Assembly (NCBI GenBank): GCA_938046115.1
Contig: CALIXX010000031.1
Location: 1 to 8,573, forward strand
Reading direction: 5' to 3'
From: an uncultured Candidatus Saccharibacteria bacterium
GTDB taxonomy: Bacteria; Patescibacteriota; Saccharimonadia; Saccharimonadales; Saccharimonadaceae
Length of the DNA stretch: 8,573 nucleotides
This document shows positions 1 through 4,067 of this stretch, one piece after another. Every line of letters starts with the position of its first letter. The stretch's first letter is position 1. The notes below the pieces were generated by a model. It saw nothing but the letters and a program-made list of their open reading frames with translations, did not search any database and was not told the DNA's origin. A program made the position numbers and the translations under genes.

Positions 1-80
1 GCGAAGATCTCGGCGATCGGCACAACGAGCGCAGCAGACTGAGGACCAGTGAGATGGTCGGAGTGGTCGGTCGTGGGCAT
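1..80 (-). CDS. Partial leftward gene, N-terminus only, product unknown
   Basis: The minus strand has an ATG at 80-78 preceded by AAGGAG with an 8-nt spacer, a very good Shine-Dalgarno arrangement. The frame stays open to the window edge, giving 26 codons plus two bases. The peptide starts MPTTDHSDHLTG and continues PQSAALVVPIAEIF. The residues do not identify a family. The codons are GC-rich, like the rest of the first kilobase, so the gene belongs to the same foreign-looking block. It diverges from the recombinase-like gene at 498. Start and strand are well supported, but the product cannot be named from this fragment. Confidence 0.55.
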   Translation of the reverse strand, partial: MPTTDHSDHLTGPQSAALVVPIAEIF

Positions 81-356
81 GAGGGGCTCCTTTCAGCGTT
101 CCGTCCGGCCGCCGGAGATGTCATCTGGCGTGTTCCCCTGATTGCTGATAACAGCCGGTTCGGACGTAACGAACATAAACCGTTGGAATTCCAAGGAAAA
201 GCATAAGCGTGATAACATCGAGCAGGCTGTGGGATACTCCGGATTCGGGAACCTCGGGACCCGGCGCTGCGGTGCCGCCGCCCTGGGGCCGGTGTCCTGG
301 TCTCGCGGTGCTCGGCCTGGGGCGCGTCGTTGAGGCCTCTACAGGAGAGGTGCATC
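81..356. other. GC-rich intergenic stretch, no supported gene
   Basis: Between the leftward start at 80 and the weak ORF at 357, open frames exist (for example from 142 and 209). They lack ribosome binding sites and a consistent third-position bias, and they overlap each other, as expected by chance in GC-rich DNA. Positions ~140-235 are locally richer in A and T than their surroundings, so this is where a promoter for the divergent genes could lie. I could not pick a convincing -35/-10 pair. Confidence 0.4.
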
Positions 357-476
357 TTGCAAGGGACCGGGAGTACAGAAGTGCCTCAGCCCCTCCCTAC
401 TCGTTTCGTTCAGGTGCACGATGGTGGGGCTGGCCGGGCTTGCGCCCTGGACGGCACGACGGACAGTCGGAGATGA
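357..476 (+). CDS. Possible 39-aa ORF with TTG start
   Basis: A TTG codon at 357 is preceded by AGGAG at optimal distance (8 nt), and the frame runs 39 codons to a TGA at 474-476. The peptide begins MQGTGSTEVPQPLPTR. Third positions are less GC-biased than in the following gene, which argues against strong coding. This frame is the same as that of the recombinase-domain gene at 498: only the TGA and seven sense codons separate them. The pair could be two coupled ORFs or one gene with an in-frame nonsense codon. No family is recognised. It may also be chance, because the Shine-Dalgarno is the main support. Confidence 0.25.
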   Translation: MQGTGSTEVPQPLPTRFVQVHDGGAGRACALDGTTDSRR

Positions 477-497
477 GCGCGAGGAAAGCGATCGGGG

Positions 498-899
498 ATG
501 GCTGCGGAGAAGATGACAGACGGTGGTGCCGAGAACGTCCCGGCGCACGACGTGCCGGGTGCGGGACCAGTCGACGCTTGTGAGCAGCGCTATCCCGACT
601 ACCTCATGGACTTCCCTCCCGACCTGCCTCCGGAACAGGTCCAGCGCTGGCAGCGGTTCTTCAACCTGCGAGAGGACATCCTGCTGGACTACGGCTACCA
701 GACGGCCCGGGCGTACTGGGCCGACCTGCAGGACATTTTTGAGTGGGCCATCGCCCGCGACAAGGACGTCCTGGCCCTCACCGATCGCGACCTGCGCCAG
801 TACTGCGCCCTGCTGCGCAGACGCAAGTACAGCGAAGCCACCATCCGACGCCGAATGGTGGCCTGGAGGAAGCTGGAAGAGAAGATGAAGGAGGGGTGA
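498..899 (+). CDS. Tyrosine recombinase core-binding (SAM-like) domain protein, no catalytic domain
   Basis: This 133-aa protein resembles the N-terminal arm-like/core-binding domain of phage-type integrases. Residues ~58-125 follow the family pattern: a helix with TARAYWADLQDIFEWA, then LALTDRDLRQYCALLRR, then a helix with YSEATIRRRMVAW and a charged tail. In integrases this four-helix domain clamps DNA at the core site. The catalytic domain that normally follows (Arg-His-x-x-Arg and the Tyr nucleophile) is absent: the frame stops at TGA 897-899. It may therefore be a truncated integrase or a naturally separate accessory subunit. Third codon positions are mostly G or C, supporting real coding and an actinobacterial-style origin. 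The start chosen is ATG 498 with a purine-rich GAGGAAAG upstream; ATG 513 is possible. Residues 1-40 are Asp/Pro-rich and probably disordered. The family assignment comes from pattern recognition, without a database search. Confidence 0.65.
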   Translation: MAAEKMTDGGAENVPAHDVPGAGPVDACEQRYPDYLMDFPPDLPPEQVQRWQRFFNLREDILLDYGYQTARAYWADLQDIFEWAIARDKDVLALTDRDLRQYCALLRRRKYSEATIRRRMVAWRKLEEKMKEG

Positions 900-928
900 G
901 AGACGGAGTGTGACTGCGATCTGAAGTC

Positions 929-1153
929 TTGCGTGTGGCACGTCGAGCGCTGTGGGACATGCCTGTCTGGCCGGTCTGGCAGCTCACCGGCTGGGTAGTC
1001 GACCCGCACTACCTGGTGTGCCTGCAGACCTTCCGCCAGTGTGCCGCCGAGGTCAGCCTCGTCTGGCGCGACGACACCAGCAGCGTCAGGGAGGTAGTGC
1101 CGAGATTGCATGAGGGGGTGCAAGACCTAGACGAAAGTAAGTGTCCGAAGTAA
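929..1153 (+). CDS. Unidentified small ORF, probably truncated or remnant
   Basis: The frame is open after a stop at 911-913 and ends at TAA 1151-1153. Possible starts are TTG 929 and ATG 959; neither has a convincing Shine-Dalgarno. The peptide is rich in Trp and Val at its start (MPVWPVWQLTGWVVD) and ends in charged residues. Third positions are strongly G/C-biased from ~930 to ~1090. The bias then weakens over the last 20 codons, where the composition of the whole region changes. This suggests a real coding frame of the GC-rich block whose end has been replaced or degraded at a junction near 1090-1150. It sits 29-59 nt after the recombinase-domain gene on the same strand, so the two may be cotranscribed. 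I do not recognise a family. Confidence 0.4.
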   Translation: MRVARRALWDMPVWPVWQLTGWVVDPHYLVCLQTFRQCAAEVSLVWRDDTSSVREVVPRLHEGVQDLDESKCPK

Positions 1154-1748
1154 TGCTAAAGAAACATTAAACTCAGATTGGTGATATGCAGCACAAAAAC
1201 TTGCTTTTCTGGCGAGCGTTCTCTATCATAGCGCCCACAAACTTAGGTGCAGCCAATCGAGCCGCACTTAGGTTTTCGTCGTTCCTGAGCCCATACCGCT
1301 TGAAGGATTCCTCACAAACTGTCGTGAGATTCCATGAAAATCACGCGGCACACAGGAACTACATCAGTAAGTTTACGGGTTGGTGCCCTAGACTGGATAG
1401 CGACCACAGGAGCATCGGCAGACACGACCGAGAGTGAGGAGTCATGCGCCAAGAATTGAAAGCGCAAGTGACCTGCAGCATTCAAAGTGCCACACGACGA
1501 GCCCACATGCCGCACCACGATACCTTGAGCGCTCGGCGCCCCATCCTCCTTTCGTCGCATTGGTGTCCATCGCGACCCTCATTCTTACGCACTTCAGAAG
1601 CCTCGCATCCTCATGCACGGATTAGACCGCAGTATTTGAAAACCAGTTATTTCGGGACGACTGTGCAAAATGCATCTACTACAGACATAGTTTCTGAAGG
1701 CTGTTCACAACGAGGCTTATCTGAGATGCAACCCATCATGTGTTGGCG
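1154..1748. other. Degraded or non-coding stretch between GC-rich block and orphan genes
   Basis: Apart from the possible leftward remnant, nothing here is supported as an intact gene. Composition drops from GC-rich before ~1130 to roughly balanced over 1160-1640 and to A/T-rich after ~1640. Short plus-strand ORFs (from 1186, 1434 and 1444) overlap in different frames, have no ribosome binding sites and show no coding bias. No terminal inverted repeat or flanking direct repeat of an insertion sequence was found by eye. Confidence 0.4.
1173..1560 (-). pseudogene. Possible frameshifted leftward gene remnant, function unknown
   Basis: On the minus strand one frame runs from 1560 and stops at TGA 1314-1312, ending VPVCRVIFMESHDSL. 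A second frame is open across this stop and continues to TGA 1175-1173. Its peptide reads CEESFKRYGLRNDENLSAA and then RLAAPKFVGAMIENARQKSK, which looks helical and charged, like real protein. That frame has no start codon after its upstream stop. A two-base slip at the TTTGTG near 1310-1320 would join the two into one ~125-residue chain. The C-terminal part is the better-supported piece; the part upstream of ~1400 is less protein-like. I do not recognise the family. It may equally be chance open frames in degraded DNA. Confidence 0.25.
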
Positions 1749-1928
1749 TCAAACACTGTTTCGAATAACTCCGGCAGGAGCTCCACTAGTTGGATAACGC
1801 CAAGCGCCTACCTTAATTACTTTGATACCATCACCAGGGCAAATAAGCGCTTTCACCCACATAACTCCATAGATAGTATCGCTCATCACGGATATGCTGT
1901 TTACAGCGTTATCCAAATAGTATTGCAT
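1749..1928 (-). CDS. Possible 59-aa leftward ORF, unknown
   Basis: ATG at 1928-1926 opens a frame of 59 codons to TGA 1751-1749. The peptide starts MQYYLDNAVNSISVMSDTIY. Its C-terminal half alternates hydrophobic and polar residues like beta strands (ICPGDGIKVIKVGAWRYP) and ends GAPAGVIRNSV. There is no Shine-Dalgarno before the ATG, but A/T-rich TATA-like sequence lies close upstream, compatible with a leaderless or near-leaderless message. It faces away from the 248-aa gene at 1986 across 57 bp containing an inverted repeat, a layout typical of a small regulator or immunity-type gene beside its partner. The family is unknown. It could be a chance ORF; the protein-like composition is the main support. 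Confidence 0.35.
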   Translation of the reverse strand: MQYYLDNAVNSISVMSDTIYGVMWVKALICPGDGIKVIKVGAWRYPTSGAPAGVIRNSV

Positions 1929-1936
1929 AATTTGAT

Positions 1937-1965
1937 GTAGTTATATACTATTAGTTCATAACTAC
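1937..1965. repeat. Inverted repeat in divergent intergenic region, operator candidate
   Basis: GTAGTTAT (1937-1944) is repeated in inverted orientation as ATAACTAC (1958-1965): a perfect 8-bp match around a 13-bp centre, with arm centres 21 bp (about two helical turns) apart. It overlaps a TATACT hexamer at 1944-1949 and sits between the divergent starts at 1928 and 1986. A dimeric repressor could use such a site to control both genes. As RNA it could also fold into a weak A/U-rich hairpin. Function is inferred from position only. Confidence 0.4.
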
Positions 1966-1985
1966 GTAATCAAGGTCAACATGCA

Positions 1986-2732
1986 ATGTCTACATTTGAA
2001 TATCCCATTCAGCGATCTGATGCTCCTACTTCAGCGTCTATTGAACCAAAACTCTCCCAGCGAGAGCAGAATGAACGTGAAGGTATTCAAATTGACACCG
2101 TTTCCGGGATTGGTGCTGCAGCGTGCGATTCAGTTTCGTGTCATTTGTGCGAGTACTATCTGAGAGATGCACAACCAGAAGTTTTGGATACTGGCGAAAC
2201 ACCAGTTAATGCATTTGATAGGACTGAACAAATGACTACTAGTACAGCAGCCGTAGACCCGGTGGCAAAAGTTAGCGGAATTATACGGCTTTTTAGGCAG
2301 GCAGTAGAAACAACTGCTTCGTTAAAAGATAAGATAGTAACCTGGAGTATAGTTGCCTCCGATCAAAATAGGAAGTCGGATACTGCGGATACTCGCGAGT
2401 ACTTTATTACTAGTAAGTCTGCGTCTGACGGCAGCGTTATTGAAGTTCCGATCTCAACCGACTTGTACAATGAGCTTCAAAACAAAAGAAGGATAGGGCA
2501 AAATCGAGTTGAATATCTGCGCGCGCAAATCGCTTCGCACGAGAAGCTACTTGATTATTTGAATGACTATACTCACGCTAATATAGACACTGGTGAAATG
2601 GAAGATAAGCGTGGGGCTATGATTAATCTGCAATTTGAAATTATGGGCACTATTAGAGGGCTTGAAGCCAAACTTGTCGAAGTACAATACGGAGGATCGT
2701 TGTACGTCGTTGACTCTTCTATAGTGGGTTAG
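1986..2732 (+). CDS. Orphan 248-aa protein with Cys cluster and C-terminal helical region
   Basis: This frame has no signal peptide or transmembrane segment, so the product is probably cytoplasmic. Residues 1-35 are polar and probably disordered. Residues 47-55 hold three cysteines, CDSVSCHLC, a possible but incomplete metal site. Residues ~92-125 form a hydrophobic/amphipathic stretch (VAKVSGIIRLFRQAVE). Residues ~135-157 look like beta strands (EYFITSKS, SVIEVPIS). Residues ~158-233 are long charged helices with heptad-like spacing (LYNELQNKRRIGQNRVEYLR and beyond), suggesting a coiled coil. ATG 1986 follows AAGG at 1972-1975 with a 10-nt gap; ATG 2229 (Met83) is an internal alternative. 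Codons end mostly in A or T, unlike both the GC-rich block upstream and the membrane-protein gene downstream, so it looks like an independently acquired gene. No known family is recognised. Confidence 0.7.
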   Translation: MSTFEYPIQRSDAPTSASIEPKLSQREQNEREGIQIDTVSGIGAAACDSVSCHLCEYYLRDAQPEVLDTGETPVNAFDRTEQMTTSTAAVDPVAKVSGIIRLFRQAVETTASLKDKIVTWSIVASDQNRKSDTADTREYFITSKSASDGSVIEVPISTDLYNELQNKRRIGQNRVEYLRAQIASHEKLLDYLNDYTHANIDTGEMEDKRGAMINLQFEIMGTIRGLEAKLVEVQYGGSLYVVDSSIVG

Positions 2733-2851
2733 GCTCGGCAAGTTGAGCCCACACCACAGCGCGCACAGATGAGACCATTCTGATACTGTTTCTACAGGAT
2801 TTTTCTACGTTAAGTATATATTCCAAACAGTCGTCTTTCGCCAATGTTCTA

Positions 2852-2866
2852 TGCTATACTAAACAT
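2852..2866 (+). promoter_or_regulatory. Extended -10 promoter, leaderless or near-leaderless start
   Basis: TGCTATACT (2852-2860) is an extended -10 element with TATACT at 2855-2860. The start codon ATG at 2867 lies just 6 nt further on, about where transcription should begin, so the mRNA would have essentially no leader. In agreement, there is no Shine-Dalgarno before this ATG. No good -35 is seen 16-18 bp upstream. The rest of the 2733-2851 gap holds a short hairpin (GGCTC...GAGCC at ~2732-2749) without a T-run, so I do not call it a terminator. Confidence 0.6.
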
Positions 2867-3502
2867 ATGCAGCCATCGCAATTCGATCAGCCATCATCCT
2901 CAGATGCAGCCGACCCATCGCGCACCGCTCGCGTCGATACACAGGCCGCAGATGAGCCCAATCCACCGCTCGAGATTCGTCGTGGGCCGAGCCAGGCAGA
3001 TAGCAATTCGTCGCAGGTTTCGCCCTTCCCCGACCCTACCGAGCCACTTCTCATCTGGCAAGAGCGCGAGGTCAATGACACCACTCGCCCTCGTGGCTGG
3101 TATGTGATCTTTGGTGTGGTTGTAGTGGTACTCTTCGCGATTTCGATCTTTTTGTTTAAATCCTACACCTTCGCACTACTTATTCCTATTATGGCTGTGG
3201 CATTGATCGTCTCGCTGCAGCGGCCAGCTGCCTTGGTAAACTATAGCGCCAGCCACGCCGAGGTGGTGATAGGCCAGCGTACCTACTCATACGACACCTT
3301 TCGCTCCTTTAGTGTTACTGCCAAACCCACACAAAACTGGATCACACTCATCCCACGCAAACGCTTCGCTATGCCCATCGTCATGTACTTCCCCGAGGAT
3401 GTGGGCGAGCAACTGGTTGACCTCATCGCCTCTCACCTCCCAATGAGCGAGCGCAAACCCGACTTACTCGAGCGGCTGATTATTTATTTGCGGCTGCAGT
3501 AG
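2867..3502 (+). CDS. Two-helix membrane protein with C-terminal soluble domain
   Basis: The protein has 211 aa. Residues 1-60 are rich in Ser, Pro, Asp and Gln and should be disordered. A short motif, EPLLIWQEREVNDTTRPRGW (59-78), leads into two closely spaced transmembrane helices at ~78-97 and ~101-117. The last ~95 residues form a compact soluble domain of alternating strands ending in amphipathic helices (PEDVGEQLVDLIASHLP and LLERLIIYLRLQ). That layout resembles bacterial PH-like membrane proteins, but I cannot confirm the family. Both the long N-terminus and the C-domain would lie on the same, probably cytoplasmic, side of a helical hairpin. No signal peptide is present. The gene has its own promoter abutting the ATG and is followed 116 nt later by tRNA-Arg; no terminator lies between them, so readthrough into the tRNA is possible. 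Function is unknown. Confidence 0.8.
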   Translation: MQPSQFDQPSSSDAADPSRTARVDTQAADEPNPPLEIRRGPSQADSNSSQVSPFPDPTEPLLIWQEREVNDTTRPRGWYVIFGVVVVVLFAISIFLFKSYTFALLIPIMAVALIVSLQRPAALVNYSASHAEVVIGQRTYSYDTFRSFSVTAKPTQNWITLIPRKRFAMPIVMYFPEDVGEQLVDLIASHLPMSERKPDLLERLIIYLRLQ

Positions 3503-3521
3503 TGGTTTTAGCCACAGCGTC

Positions 3522-3550
3522 TTGCCCTCGGCGCACCTCTGTGCTACAAT
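3522..3550 (+). promoter_or_regulatory. Promoter of tRNA-Arg
   Basis: TTGCCC (3522-3527) and TACAAT (3545-3550) are separated by exactly 17 bp, and TGC immediately precedes the -10, giving an extended -10 element. Transcription would start near 3557, about 60 nt before the mature tRNA 5' end, leaving a leader to be removed by RNase P. Confidence 0.7.
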
Positions 3551-3618
3551 AATAAGCGATCTGGTATCATCCAGTGCACCTTATAGTTTGGTCTGGGCAA
3601 CATTTGTTTCCCAGGTAT

Positions 3619-3695
3619 GCACTCGTAGCTCAGCTGGATAGAGCGTTGGCTTGCGGAGCCAAAGGTCGTGCGTTCGAATCGCGCCGAGTGTACCA
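3619..3695 (+). tRNA. tRNA-Arg (anticodon GCG)
   Basis: A complete cloverleaf is visible. The acceptor arm GCACTCG pairs with CGAGTGT (one G-U). The D-arm is GCTC/GAGC. The anticodon stem TTGGC/GCCAA encloses the loop TTGCGGA, so the anticodon is GCG. The variable loop is AGGTC, the T-arm GTGCG/CGCGC has loop TTCGAAT, and A73 plus encoded CCA close the molecule. The D-loop contains A20, an arginine identity element. GCG reads CGC and CGU. Most bacteria read these codons with ACG deaminated to ICG by TadA, so G34 here is uncommon. Confidence 0.96.
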
Positions 3696-3707
3696 TAGAG
3701 AATACTA

Positions 3708-3738
3708 ACTCAGTATGTTGTTGCATACTGAGTTTTTT
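3708..3738 (+). terminator. Intrinsic terminator after tRNA-Arg
   Basis: ACTCAGTATG (3708-3717) and CATACTGAGT (3724-3733) form a perfect 10-bp stem with a 6-nt loop, followed directly by a run of T to 3738. It ends the tRNA-Arg transcript 13 nt after the CCA. Confidence 0.93.
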
Positions 3739-3742
3739 ATTA

Positions 3743-4002
3743 CACAAGAATAGAATACATATTTGGCAAATACCTAGAGATACTAGACCCACGTCTCGTT
3801 TTAATTCTTGCCCTTGCAGTATTACGGACCCACCATACCTATGGCTCAAAATCTCAGCTATTCTCATATCGCTTCTCTCGCATTTGCTTCTGTAGAATAA
3901 CTAGAGACACCTCCTCATAGCATGATTTATAGCAGCCATGGGTATAAAATATTGCCTACGATAGAGCGCGCCAGCAGCTCGAAGTGCACTCTTTTTCACA
4001 CC
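3743..4002. other. Intergenic region without supported gene
   Basis: This 260-bp stretch between the tRNA-Arg terminator and the terminator of the beta-helix gene shows no gene. A minus-strand frame from 3867 runs through the tRNA and its terminator, so it is rejected. I see no tRNA, riboswitch or known small RNA here. Confidence 0.4.
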
Positions 4003-4026
4003 AAAAAACCGAGCATTTCTGCTCGG
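4003..4026 (-). terminator. Intrinsic terminator of the beta-helix/LRR gene
   Basis: Read on the minus strand, CCGAGCA and TGCTCGG (4026-4020 and 4015-4009) form a perfect 7-bp stem closed by a GAAA loop (a stable GNRA tetraloop), followed by six T (4008-4003). It lies 42 nt after the stop codon at 4068. The plus strand carries a weaker T-run (TTTT at 4029-4032), so some bidirectional function is possible. Confidence 0.92.
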
Positions 4027-4067
4027 CCTTTTGTATACGCTACCAGACTTGGCTGATGGGGAGGAAC

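Noticed and set aside
339..941. 200-codon minus-strand ORF opposite the recombinase-domain gene
   Set aside because: It overlaps the better-supported plus-strand gene in GC-rich DNA where long antisense frames are expected, and the plus frame has the G/C third-position bias.
1647..1739. 30-codon minus-strand ORF (MMGCISDKPRCEQ...)
   Set aside because: Short, no ribosome binding site, no recognisable motif; could be a remnant but not supported as a gene.
1740..1940. 66-codon plus-strand ORF
   Set aside because: Composition is not protein-like and it is antisense to the more plausible 59-aa ORF; no ribosome binding site.
2732..2749. GGCTC...GAGCC hairpin after the 248-aa gene as a terminator
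   Set aside because: Only five pairs and no T-run follows.
3544..3867. 107-codon minus-strand ORF
   Set aside because: It runs through tRNA-Arg and its terminator on the opposite strand, so it is almost certainly not coding.
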